From: Sulfurimonas denitrificans DSM 1251
Lineage (GTDB): Bacteria > Campylobacterota > Campylobacteria > Campylobacterales > Sulfurimonadaceae
Length of the DNA: 64,000 nucleotides
Reading direction: 5' to 3'
NCBI RefSeq assembly: GCF_000012965.1
Contig: NC_007575.1
Coordinates: 1 to 64,000, forward strand
The position numbers and the translations under genes were made by a program. The stretch's first letter is position 1. Each line of letters opens with the position of its first letter. Below the pieces are notes generated by a model that was given only the letters and a program-made list of their open reading frames with translations, searched no databases and had not been told where the DNA came from. Shown one piece after another: positions 37,470 through 46,610 of this stretch.

Positions 37470-37490
37470 TCCAACTATAATAGAGTTGGA
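37470..37490 (+). other. Inverted repeat after the flgE-like gene
   Basis: TCCAACT and AGTTGGA pair across a 7-base loop just past the stop codon. There is no T-run. The right arm overlaps the -24 part of the sigma-54-type site. Confidence 0.4.
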
Positions 37491-37502
37491 ACACTAAATG
37501 CT
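37487..37502 (+). promoter_or_regulatory. Sigma-54-type promoter upstream of flgE
   Basis: TGGAACACTAAATGCT has GG-N10-GC spacing and agrees with the RpoN -24/-12 consensus at most key positions. Hook genes are RpoN-dependent in Campylobacter and Helicobacter. Initiation near 37513 would give a leader of about 120 bases. Confidence 0.7.
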
Positions 37503-37532
37503 AAATAATTATACAAGTAAAAAACATCTTTG

Positions 37533-37556
37533 CTTCTCTCTCTGCAGAGAAGTTTT
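37533..37556 (+). other. Leader hairpin with T-run before flgE
   Basis: CTTCTC and GAGAAG pair across an 8-base loop, followed by TTTT. It lies inside the predicted flgE leader, so it could act as an attenuator or stabilise the mRNA. Confidence 0.4.
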
Positions 37557-37632
37557 AGTGCCAAAAAAGGCTGTTATATAGGAGCTAAGATGCTCTTAGT
37601 GTTTAAAAAACTTAATATATAGGGAGTTCACC

Positions 37633-39789
37633 ATGTTAAAATCACTTTTTGCTGGAGTCTCAGGACTACAATCGCACCAAGTTGCGATGGACGTAGAATC
37701 AAATAATATCGCAAACGTTAATACGGTTGGATACAAATATTCTCGTGCAAACTTCTCAGATCTTTTAGCACAAACAAGAGCAATCGCAACAGCACCTCAG
37801 GGGGAACTTGGCGGTAAAAATCCAGTTCAAGTTGGTCTTGGTGCTACTGTTAGTTCAATGACTCGTATCTTTTCTCAAGGTTCAGTACAAAATTCCGATA
37901 AAAATACTGACGTTGCTATTCAAGGCGATGGCTTTTTTATTATCTCTCCAGATGGTGGAAATACATACAAATATACACGTGCAGGGGATTTTAAGTTTGA
38001 TGCTGGCGGAAACTTTGTTGACAATAATGGGTTTATTGTTCAAGGATGGTTAAGAGATAGAGCAACAGGTTTTGTTGATGCAACAGCGCCTATTACAAAT
38101 ATAAATATCCCTCCAGGGCTTACAACTCCAGCGTCTCCTACACAACATGTAGTTATTAAAGCAAACTTAAATTCAGGTCCACTTGTAAAAACTTACTCAC
38201 CTGCTTATGAGGTAAAGAGTTATCCAACTGGGACACCTCTTCCTAACCCAGAAGCAATAGATGAAAATGGTAACCCAATTGATTCTGGTAATATGGGAGT
38301 GCTTTTTAATGACTCTGGAGAAGCATTTAATTTGCAAACAGGTCAAGGTATCTGGGCATCGTTTACTCCTACAAAAACAGCTGCCACAGCTGGTGTAGCA
38401 GCAGGAGCAGTAGAGTTAGATATAACATTAGAACTTGATGATGGAACTCTAAAGCAGATAACTACAAATGGTGGACTCGCAGGAAACACAGCTGCTGATA
38501 ATGCGGCACGTTATGTCTCGGCAATCAATGCTCAAACATCAGTAACTGGGATAATTGCTACATATAGTGGTGGTTTTATCAACCTTGCAAACTCTAACTC
38601 AGATATAAATGCTTCTCATAACATCAGAATAAATGCTGTAGGAAACGCAAACAGTGGTTTAGTTGTTGGAGACTCTGCAACCACTGCTTATAGATATCAG
38701 TATGATCCAACAGGTGCAGTGACAGTAGCAGGCGGTGATAAGAAATTTACAACTATCGCAGATTTGCGTGAAGCTTTGGAGAATCAAGCTCGTGCTGTAG
38801 GTAATCTCGATGCTGATGCTACACCTGATGAAAATAATATTGAGATAAAAATAAATGCTCAAGGTAAATTTGAACTATCAAATCCAGGTGGTTCACAAGA
38901 TGGTGATTATGATATTAATCTATCAATTACAGGGATGAATGCCAACAGTATTACAGGCGGTGGAATAACTGAAAATACTAAATTTACTAGAAATATGGAA
39001 GCATTAAACGCAACACTTCCTGCAGGGAGTACTGGAAAGGCATTTTCACAAAGTTTTAATGCTGCAACTCACTCTGCAAGCATTGATATTTTTGACTCTC
39101 TTGGTTCAAAACATACACTAAGAACAGAGTTTAGAAAAGTTGCAGTTGATGCTTCAACAGGGAGTTCATGGAATATGAAGATAAGTGTTCCCGAGCCTGC
39201 AACTATTGATTCAGTTGCGCCTTATAATGAAAAAACAGGCTTTGTTCGCTTTAACAGTGATGGTTCACTTGCAACTTTTAATCCGCCAAACGTCTCTTTT
39301 ACAGCAAATAACGGTTCAGCTGCAAATCAGCAAGTAGCAATTAAACTTGGTACTTCTAACAGTTTTGATGGGATGACGAGCTTTGACTCCAAATCAGCAA
39401 CATCAGGAATTTCTCAAGATGGATTTACTGGTGGAGATTTAGTTGGTATCAGAATTGATCAAAGTGGAACGCTAATTGGGTCATTTAGCAATGGTAGAAG
39501 TTTTGGTCTTGCACAAATTGGTATGGCAAAGTTTACCAACAACGAAGGACTATCTACTGAGGGCGGCAATGTTTATGTACAGACTGCAAACTCAGGAGAT
39601 CCAATCATCGGAACAGCTGCAACAGCTGGACGTGGATTTATGCAAGCAGCCGCACTTGAAGCTTCAAATGTGGATTTGTCTTTGGCACTTACACAGCTCA
39701 TTATTATACAAAGAGGTTATCAGGCAAATGGTAAAACGATTACAACTTCAGATCAGCTTCTTCAAACTCTAATCGGACTAAAACAGTAA
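37633..39789 (+). CDS. flgE: Flagellar hook protein FlgE
   Basis: This is the main hook subunit. It is 718 residues long, as in Campylobacterota, which carry much larger FlgE proteins than enterics. The N-terminus MLKSLFAGVSGLQSHQVAMDVESNNIANVNTVGYKYSRANFSDLL and the C-terminus (ALTQLIIIQRGYQANGKTITTSDQLLQTLIGLKQ) are conserved polymerisation helices. The long central part (about 150-600) forms variable surface domains. GGGAG precedes the ATG. It is transcribed from its own sigma-54-type site and ends at a strong terminator. Confidence 0.95.
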   Translation: MLKSLFAGVSGLQSHQVAMDVESNNIANVNTVGYKYSRANFSDLLAQTRAIATAPQGELGGKNPVQVGLGATVSSMTRIFSQGSVQNSDKNTDVAIQGDGFFIISPDGGNTYKYTRAGDFKFDAGGNFVDNNGFIVQGWLRDRATGFVDATAPITNINIPPGLTTPASPTQHVVIKANLNSGPLVKTYSPAYEVKSYPTGTPLPNPEAIDENGNPIDSGNMGVLFNDSGEAFNLQTGQGIWASFTPTKTAATAGVAAGAVELDITLELDDGTLKQITTNGGLAGNTAADNAARYVSAINAQTSVTGIIATYSGGFINLANSNSDINASHNIRINAVGNANSGLVVGDSATTAYRYQYDPTGAVTVAGGDKKFTTIADLREALENQARAVGNLDADATPDENNIEIKINAQGKFELSNPGGSQDGDYDINLSITGMNANSITGGGITENTKFTRNMEALNATLPAGSTGKAFSQSFNAATHSASIDIFDSLGSKHTLRTEFRKVAVDASTGSSWNMKISVPEPATIDSVAPYNEKTGFVRFNSDGSLATFNPPNVSFTANNGSAANQQVAIKLGTSNSFDGMTSFDSKSATSGISQDGFTGGDLVGIRIDQSGTLIGSFSNGRSFGLAQIGMAKFTNNEGLSTEGGNVYVQTANSGDPIIGTAATAGRGFMQAAALEASNVDLSLALTQLIIIQRGYQANGKTITTSDQLLQTLIGLKQ

Positions 39790-39862
39790 GTTTAACTCCT
39801 TTTTGATATAATTCTTTTTCTTTTTAAAAGCAAGCTTTAGCTGCTATAGCGGCGTGAGCGTA

Positions 39863-39892
39863 GCTAAACGAACTTGTTCGTTTAGCGTTTTT
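39863..39892 (+). terminator. Rho-independent terminator after flgE
   Basis: GCTAAACGAAC and GTTCGTTTAGC form a perfect 11-bp stem with a tiny TT loop (CTTG if the last pair opens), followed by G and TTTTT. It separates the flagellar cluster from purT. Confidence 0.85.
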
Positions 39893-39918
39893 AATTTAAT
39901 AAAAATGAAGGAATTATT

Positions 39919-41082
39919 ATGCTCTTTTCTGCTCCTCTAAAATCAAACTCAAAAAAAATTATGCTCTTAGGCTCTGGTGAACTAGGTCGTGAAGTTGCTA
40001 TTGAAGCCCAAAGACTCGGTCTTGAAGTTATAGCAGTTGATAGATACCAAAATGCTCCAGCGCATAGCGTTGCACATAGAAGTTATGTTGTAAATATGCA
40101 AGATAAAGATGCGCTTTTAGAGATAATATATCGTGAAAAACCAGACTATATTTTGCCAGAGATTGAAGCTATAAGTATTGATGCACTATTTGAGGCTGAA
40201 GATAAGGGCTATAACGTTATCCCAAATGCAAATGCTGTTAGCAAAACTATGAACAGAAAAAATATCCGCACCTTTGCTGCTGAAGTTTTAGAGCTTAAAA
40301 CGGGTGCTTATGAGTTTGTAACAACAAAAGAGATGTTAGTATCTGCTGCAGGACGCTTGGGCTTTCCGTGTGTTATAAAGCCTGTTATGAGCAGTTCTGG
40401 CCATGGGCAGAGTGTTGCAAGAAGTGCTTCTGATATAGATGCTTCTTGGGAGATAGCAAAAGAGGCTAGAGGCGATGCAAGTGAGCTAATTGTTGAAGCT
40501 TTTGTAGATTTTGATTATGAGATAACTATGCTAACCGCAAGAAATGGCAAAGAGACAGTTTTTTGTGAGCCTATCGGGCATGAACAACGTGATGGAGACT
40601 ATGTTTTCTCATGGCAACCGATGCAGATGAGTGAAATCGCAAAGCAAAGAGCCGAGGATATGGCTAAGAAGATAACTGACGGACTTGGCGGTCGTGGTCT
40701 TTTTGGTGTTGAACTGTTTATAAAAGGGGATGAGGTCTATTTTTCAGAAGTATCTCCTCGTCCGCACGATACAGGAATGGTAACGCTTATAACGCAATCG
40801 CAAAGTGAGTTTGCACTCCATTTAAGAGCTGTTCTTGGGCTTCCTCTTGAATTTACATTTTATGGAGAGGGTGCAAGTGCGGCATTCAAATCAGAGGTTC
40901 ATAACTTCTCGCCAGTTATACATGTAGATGAGAGCCTCTTTAGCAAAAATAGTTTTGTTAGAATTTTTGGCAAACCAGAAGCTCACAAAGGGCGAAGACT
41001 CGCAGTTGCATTAGTTTTTGACAAAGCAGAACAAGCGCTCCAAAGAGCAAGAGAGCTTATAACAAAGGTTAAGGATAGTTAG
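39919..41082 (+). CDS. purT: Formate-dependent phosphoribosylglycinamide formyltransferase PurT
   Basis: PurT formylates GAR with formate and ATP in purine biosynthesis. The 387-residue ATP-grasp protein shows [53 protein letters not shown] and [18 protein letters not shown]. It matches the family in length and start (ATG behind GAAGGAA). Its stop abuts the TTG start of the dehydrogenase gene, so they are probably co-transcribed. Confidence 0.95.
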
Positions 41083-42018
41083 TTGAAGATTGTAATTTTA
41101 GATGCTCTTACCTTTGGAGATAGTGACTTAAGCACATTCTACTCGCTTGGGGATACTCAAATATTTCAAACAACTTTATCTTCCCAACTGCAAGAGCGCA
41201 TAAAAGATGCTGATGTTATAGTTACTAACAAGGTAGTTATAACAGATGAGCATATGCAAAATACACCATCTCTAAAACTAATCTGTGTTGCTGCTACTGG
41301 CATGAATAATGTAGATTTAGAGGGTGCAAAAAAAAGAGCCATAGAGGTAAAAAATGTCTCTGGCTACTCAAGTGATTCTGTGATTCAGCATACATTTTCT
41401 ATGCTTTTTTATCTTATAGGGCACTCAAAATATTATGACAACTATGTAAAAAATGGCTCTTATGCAAAGAGTGAGATTTTTACAGATGTATCACGTCCAT
41501 TTTTTGAGATAAAAGGCAAGAAATGGGGTATTATAGGCTTGGGTGAGATAGGTAGAGGTGTTGCAAATATAGCAAAAACTTTTGGTGCAGAGATTCTCTA
41601 CTACTCAACAAGCAAGAAAAACCAAAATAACCAATACACATCTGTCTCGCTTGATGAGTTACTAAAAAGCTGTGATATCATCTCCATACATGCACCGCTT
41701 AATGAAAACACACTCAATCTTTTAGATTATAAAGAGTTGCAGATGTGCAAAGATGGTGCGGTTATCTTAAATCTTGGTCGTGGTGGCATTATCAACGAAG
41801 AGGCGGTTTCACGCATAGTTGATGAGAGAGACATTCTCTTTGGTTTGGATGTTTTAAGCCGTGAGCCAATAGAGTCAAACAACCCACTCCTACATGTTAA
41901 AAATAGAGACAACCTCTACATAACACCACATATCGCTTGGACTAGCATAGAGGCAAGGAAAACCCTTATTGATGGCGTTACAAGCAATATAAAATCTTTT
42001 TATGAGAAAAACAAATAA
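41083..42018 (+). CDS. D-2-hydroxyacid dehydrogenase (NAD-dependent)
   Basis: This oxidoreductase of the 2-hydroxyacid dehydrogenase family acts on hydroxypyruvate, glyoxylate, pyruvate or a similar acid. The NAD-binding motif is GLGEIGRGVANIAK, and the catalytic trio is visible: Arg in NLGRGG, Glu in VLSREPI and His in TPHIAW. At 311 residues it is normal. The start is a TTG directly after the purT stop, consistent with coupled translation. The exact substrate cannot be assigned. Confidence 0.9.
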   Translation: MKIVILDALTFGDSDLSTFYSLGDTQIFQTTLSSQLQERIKDADVIVTNKVVITDEHMQNTPSLKLICVAATGMNNVDLEGAKKRAIEVKNVSGYSSDSVIQHTFSMLFYLIGHSKYYDNYVKNGSYAKSEIFTDVSRPFFEIKGKKWGIIGLGEIGRGVANIAKTFGAEILYYSTSKKNQNNQYTSVSLDELLKSCDIISIHAPLNENTLNLLDYKELQMCKDGAVILNLGRGGIINEEAVSRIVDERDILFGLDVLSREPIESNNPLLHVKNRDNLYITPHIAWTSIEARKTLIDGVTSNIKSFYEKNK

Positions 42019-42419
42019 CAGAAATAGCACTCTTTTTATCTGCCTTCTTGGCAGCTACAATCCTTCCATTTAGCTCTGAGATAAGCTTTGTTGCAGCGCT
42101 AGAGAGTGGTATGAGCGTAAAAAATGCTATGTTTTTTGCTTCAAGCGGAAATATTTTAGCCATTATCCTAAACTACTCTTTAGGCTATCTACTTTATGAA
42201 AAAACAAAAACAAAACTTCTTAGCTCAAAAATCGGCAGAGTTTCATACAAGTATGGGCATAGCTATGGTTATGTGGCACTGCTTTTTTCATGGCTTCCAA
42301 TCATAGGTGACCCGCTCACGTTAGTTGCTGGTGTTTTAAGATTGAATTTTATATATTTTATCCTCATAAGTGCCTCACTTAGGGTGCTTAGATACTACTT
42401 TTTAACTCTTATGCTATAA
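42015..42419 (+). CDS. YqaA/DedA-like membrane protein with non-canonical start
   Basis: This is a small integral membrane protein of the YqaA branch of the DedA/SNARE-associated family (ATILPFSSEISFVAALESG, GYLLYEKTKTK, FSWLPIIGDPLTLVAGVLR). The first usable normal start in frame is TTG 42048, which would cut off half of the first membrane helix. The frame upstream stays open and encodes ITEIALFLSAFLAATILPF, as the family requires. I therefore place the start at ATA 42015, which overlaps the dehydrogenase stop as ATAA. A one-base A-run error linking ATG 42002 to this frame is the alternative. Confidence 0.7.
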   Translation: MTEIALFLSAFLAATILPFSSEISFVAALESGMSVKNAMFFASSGNILAIILNYSLGYLLYEKTKTKLLSSKIGRVSYKYGHSYGYVALLFSWLPIIGDPLTLVAGVLRLNFIYFILISASLRVLRYYFLTLML

Positions 42420-42448
42420 TCTAGTAGATTAAATATAGGGGTTTTGTG

Positions 42449-45019
42449 ATGAGATATGTGGCTGCTCTGCTTTTTTGTATTTCACTTTATGCTTCACAAA
42501 AACCGCTAGATAAAGTCTCTATTCAACTTCAATGGCTAGATCAGTTTCAGTTTGCAGGTTACTATATGGCACAAGAGAAGGGTTTTTACAAGGAAGCTGG
42601 TCTTGATGTAGAGATAAAAAAATATGGTGTTGATATTGATATTGTTGAAGAGGTACTCAGTAGAAAAACAACTTACGGTATAGGTCGCTCAAGCCTTGTT
42701 TGGTATAACTCAAAAGGTAAAAAAATAACTCTTTTAAGTGCAACGTTTCAGTCATCTCCAATGGTTTTGTTAGCTCTTAAATCTTCAAATATAAAAAGTA
42801 TAAAAGATTTTACAGATAAGAAAATAATGATGACGATAGATGCTCTTGAGAGTGCTCCAATATACGCCATGATAAGATCTGCGCAAGTCGATGATAAGAG
42901 GGTTAATTTTGTAAATCACTCTTTAAATTTTGAGGATTTAATTCAAAAAAAAGTGGATTTATATGCTGGATATAGCTCGAATGAGCCTTTTATGTTAAAA
43001 GAGAGAGAAATAGATTTTGAAGTTTTCTCTCCATTAGAGAGTGGTTTTGATTTTTATAGTGATATTCTCTTTACTTCGCAAGAAGAAGCAGAGAAAAATC
43101 CAGAGCGAACAAAAAATTTTAAAGATGCCTCCATTCGTGGATGGGAATACGCATTTAAAAATATAGATGAGACAGTCTCTATCATTTATGAAAAATACAA
43201 CCCTTTAAAAAAATCAAAAGATGCTCTAAAATTTGAAGCACTTGAACTTAAAAAACTAGCCTACATAAATGAAATTCCTCTGGGCACAATTGAAAAAGAT
43301 AAGATAAGAAGAATTTTAGATGTTTATAGAATCATGGGTCTTGTTGGCTCAAATATAGATATTGATGAGTTTATATTTAATCAAGATGAGATATTTTATA
43401 CGCAAAAAGAGAGGGAGTTTTTAAAAGAGAAAAAAGAGCTTAGAGTTTGTGCTATCTCAAGACTTCTTCCATTTAGTGACATTAAAGAGGATAAATTTAT
43501 AGGAATTTGCTCAGATGTTTTAAATCTAACAAAAGAGCATGTAAAAATCCCATATAAGATAATATATGCCTCTAGTTGGGAAGAAAATCTAAAAAATCTA
43601 AAAAACAATAGATGTGATATTTTACCAATGGGAACACAAAGGCTTAAAAAAGAGTCTCTGTTGGTTGTTTCGCCATACTATAACGAGCAACTAGCAGTAG
43701 TTACTAAAAAATCTCAAAACTATATAGTGGATATTAAACATATATTTGATAAAAAGTTTGTAGCAATAAAGGGAAACCCTTTTATCGAAGAGCTAAAAAT
43801 AAAATATCCAATGTTAAATATATCTTATGTAAAATCTCTCCAAGAAGGGTTTGAGAGTGTTGAGCAGGGTGATTATTATGGATATATAGATACATTGATT
43901 TCGGCTGCTTATGCTTTTAAAAATATCTCTAATGGCAATTTGAAAATCTCTGGGTCGTTTGATGAAAAAATAGGTGTTGGATTTGGATTTAGAGAAGATG
44001 ATAAAGAGCTACATACTATTTTTCAAAAAGTATCAAAAGAGATAAAATCTTCAGATGTAGATAATATTATAAATAAATGGATTTCAGTTAACTATATCAA
44101 AAGTATAAAATTTGAGTATCTACAAGAGATACTCTCTGCTCTTTTTTTAATAACTCTGCTCTTTTTTTATAGACAGCATCTCTCAAATAAGAAAAATAAG
44201 GAGTTAGAAGCTCTGAAAAATGAACTGCAGCTCAAGGTTAAAGAGGCGATAGCAGATATACAAAAAAAAGATATCTATATGCTGCATAAATCAAGATTAG
44301 CACAGATGGGAGAGATGATAAGTATGGTAGCACATCAGTGGAAGCAGCCTCTTAGCTCTATTTCAGCGCTTCAAATATCTCTTTTAATGACAATAGAGTT
44401 AGAAGAGTATGATCTCTCAGATGAAAAGCAACGAGAGGATTTTTTACTCTATTTTCAGGAGAGATTAAAAAAAATAGGGAAGCAGACGCAAGCACTCAGT
44501 ATGATTATTTCTGATTTTAGTGATTTTTATAAACCAAACAAGCAGCAAGAACTAATTGCACTAAATAATTTAGTGCTAAAGGCATATAAGCTCTTAGAAG
44601 ATAATTTGCAAGCAGAAGAGATAGATTTATGCTTAGAACTTGGCTCAAAAAATAGCGTTTTAGCATATAAAAATGAGTTTATTCAAGTTCTTTTAAATGT
44701 TATAAATAATGCAAGAGAGCAGTTAAGCCAAAGAAACAGAGCAGATGCGCAAATACTTATAAAGAGTTATGATAGAGATGATATCTGCATCTTAGAGATA
44801 AGCGATAACGGAGGCGGTGTTGATGAGAGTATAAAAGATAAAATTTTTGACCCATATTTCTCAACAAAATTTGATAAAAACGGTACAGGGCTTGGTCTTC
44901 ACATGTCAAAGAGTATCATAGAACAACATCATGGAGGAAAAATATATCTGCAAAATATAGAAAATGGTGCAAAATTTATTATAGAGTTACAAGCAAGTGA
45001 GGATAAAGATGAAAAATAG
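42449..45019 (+). CDS. Sensor kinase with NMT1-like and SBP_bac_3-like periplasmic domains
   Basis: This is a large hybrid-input histidine kinase (856 residues from ATG 42449; GTG 42446 possible). A signal peptide is followed by an NMT1/ThiY-type binding domain (about 20-310, VSIQLQWLDQFQFAGYYMAQEKGFYKEAGLDV), a solute-binding family 3 domain (about 325-555), a membrane segment (about 560-578), a coiled coil, then His629 in MVAHQWKQPLSSISA and an HATPase domain (EISDNGGGVDESI, GTGLGLHMSKSII). No response regulator is adjacent. Its 3' end overlaps the sdhA-like gene by 11 bp. The ligand is unknown. Confidence 0.88.
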   Translation: MRYVAALLFCISLYASQKPLDKVSIQLQWLDQFQFAGYYMAQEKGFYKEAGLDVEIKKYGVDIDIVEEVLSRKTTYGIGRSSLVWYNSKGKKITLLSATFQSSPMVLLALKSSNIKSIKDFTDKKIMMTIDALESAPIYAMIRSAQVDDKRVNFVNHSLNFEDLIQKKVDLYAGYSSNEPFMLKEREIDFEVFSPLESGFDFYSDILFTSQEEAEKNPERTKNFKDASIRGWEYAFKNIDETVSIIYEKYNPLKKSKDALKFEALELKKLAYINEIPLGTIEKDKIRRILDVYRIMGLVGSNIDIDEFIFNQDEIFYTQKEREFLKEKKELRVCAISRLLPFSDIKEDKFIGICSDVLNLTKEHVKIPYKIIYASSWEENLKNLKNNRCDILPMGTQRLKKESLLVVSPYYNEQLAVVTKKSQNYIVDIKHIFDKKFVAIKGNPFIEELKIKYPMLNISYVKSLQEGFESVEQGDYYGYIDTLISAAYAFKNISNGNLKISGSFDEKIGVGFGFREDDKELHTIFQKVSKEIKSSDVDNIINKWISVNYIKSIKFEYLQEILSALFLITLLFFYRQHLSNKKNKELEALKNELQLKVKEAIADIQKKDIYMLHKSRLAQMGEMISMVAHQWKQPLSSISALQISLLMTIELEEYDLSDEKQREDFLLYFQERLKKIGKQTQALSMIISDFSDFYKPNKQQELIALNNLVLKAYKLLEDNLQAEEIDLCLELGSKNSVLAYKNEFIQVLLNVINNAREQLSQRNRADAQILIKSYDRDDICILEISDNGGGVDESIKDKIFDPYFSTKFDKNGTGLGLHMSKSIIEQHHGGKIYLQNIENGAKFIIELQASEDKDEK

Positions 45020-46610
45020 AGTAATAATAGGAGCTGGTGGAGCTGGACTTGTTGCAGCGCTTAGTGCGCATGAGAGTGGCGCAAAAGTTACTATAATAAC
45101 AAAAGAGTATCCAACAAGAAGTCAAACATGTATGGCTCAAGGTGGTATAAATGCGGCTCTCTCTAACGTAGATGAAGATAGTGCAGAGTTACATGTACAA
45201 AACACACTAAAGTCGGCGCATTTTTTGGCAGATTATGAAGCGGTTAATTTTTTGTGTAAGAGTGCGCCAGAGGCTATTGCGTGGTTAGACAGTATAGGCG
45301 TACCTTTTAGTAGAACAAAAGATGGAAAAATTGCCCAAAGAAAGTTAGGCGGGGCATCAGCTTCTAGAGCTTGTTATGCGCAGGACTATACTGGGCTGAA
45401 AATACTCCATACACTTTATGATAGATGTGTAGCAGGTGGAATCGAGTTTTTAAATGAGAGATATCTGCTGGATTTTATAACATACGATAACCATAACAAA
45501 AAAAGCGTTTGTGGTGTTAGTGTTTTAAATAAAAGAAGCGGAGAGGTTGAGCTCATCCAAAGCTGTAGCGTTATAGTTGCAACTGGTGGATATAGCAGAG
45601 TTTTTCATAACTACTCAACAAACTCAGTGGCTTCATGTGGAGATGGAATTGCAGCAGCACTTAGGGCTGGAGCTAGGGCAAGTGATTTGGAGTTTATACA
45701 GTTTCATCCAACAGCACTCAAAGGCTCTTCTATCTTAATGTCAGAGAGTGCAAGAGGTGCTGGTGGTTATCTTCTTAACTCAAAGGGCGAGAGGTTTATA
45801 AATGAGTTAGCGCCTCGTGATGAGGTCTCACGTGCTATATATGATGAGATGTCAAAGGGTGAGAGTATCTTTTTAGATATCCGTCATTTAGGCTCTGAGT
45901 TTATTGAAAAAGAGCTGCCACAAGAGGCAAAACTCTCAAAACTTTATGAGAATATTGACCCTGCATTAGAGCTTATTCCTATAAAGCCAGCAGCGCATTA
46001 TACGATGGGCGGCATAGATGTTAACAATCGTTCATTAACCAATATTGAGGGGCTTTTTGCTGCTGGAGAGTGCGCAAATCATAGAGTTCATGGAGCAAAC
46101 AGACTTGGCGGAAATTCACTCTTAGAGATTGTTGTTTTTGGTAAAGTTGCTGGAGAGAGTGCAGCAAAGTTTGCAAAAGAGAGTGATTTTGATACAGATA
46201 TAAAAGAGTATAAAGAGCCACATGTAGAGAGTTTGGAACTGGTAAAATCTTATACAAATGAGATAAATTTTTATGAAAAATATTCAGAGTTAGCGAAACT
46301 GTTTTATCTGCATGTAGGAATAAAAAGAGATAAAGAATCTTTACATAAAGTACTCAAGAGCGTAAAAGAGATTAAGCAGAGTATTCACAAGATGGGTGTA
46401 AGTGATAAATCAAAAAAATATAATACAAATCTTATAGAGTTTTTAGAATTTAAAAATATGCTCTTTCTTAGTGAACTTATTTTACTTAGTGCAATACAAA
46501 GAGATGAGAGCAGAGGCGCACACTTTAGAGTAGATTCGCAGATGAGTAAAAAAGCATTTGACGTACACACCATAATAGACAAAGATGGAGTAATCAGTTA
46601 TGAAAATTAA
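45009..46610 (+). CDS. sdhA: Succinate dehydrogenase/fumarate reductase flavoprotein subunit-like
   Basis: This is an FAD protein of the SdhA/FrdA/NadB family. The FAD-binding motif is VIIGAGGAGLVAALSA. Active-site elements are intact: FIQFHPTAL, ARGAGGYLL, PRDEVSRAI, HYTMGG and HGANRLGGNSLLE. The position where SdhA and FrdA bind FAD covalently through His (RSHTVxAQGG) is Gln39 here (RSQTCMAQGG), so flavin is probably non-covalent. There is no Tat signal, so it acts on the cytoplasmic side. I start at ATG 45009 behind GAGGA; the frame runs back to GTG 44997. NadB is an alternative, but the sdhB-like neighbour argues against it. Confidence 0.85.
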   Translation: MKNRVIIGAGGAGLVAALSAHESGAKVTIITKEYPTRSQTCMAQGGINAALSNVDEDSAELHVQNTLKSAHFLADYEAVNFLCKSAPEAIAWLDSIGVPFSRTKDGKIAQRKLGGASASRACYAQDYTGLKILHTLYDRCVAGGIEFLNERYLLDFITYDNHNKKSVCGVSVLNKRSGEVELIQSCSVIVATGGYSRVFHNYSTNSVASCGDGIAAALRAGARASDLEFIQFHPTALKGSSILMSESARGAGGYLLNSKGERFINELAPRDEVSRAIYDEMSKGESIFLDIRHLGSEFIEKELPQEAKLSKLYENIDPALELIPIKPAAHYTMGGIDVNNRSLTNIEGLFAAGECANHRVHGANRLGGNSLLEIVVFGKVAGESAAKFAKESDFDTDIKEYKEPHVESLELVKSYTNEINFYEKYSELAKLFYLHVGIKRDKESLHKVLKSVKEIKQSIHKMGVSDKSKKYNTNLIEFLEFKNMLFLSELILLSAIQRDESRGAHFRVDSQMSKKAFDVHTIIDKDGVISYEN

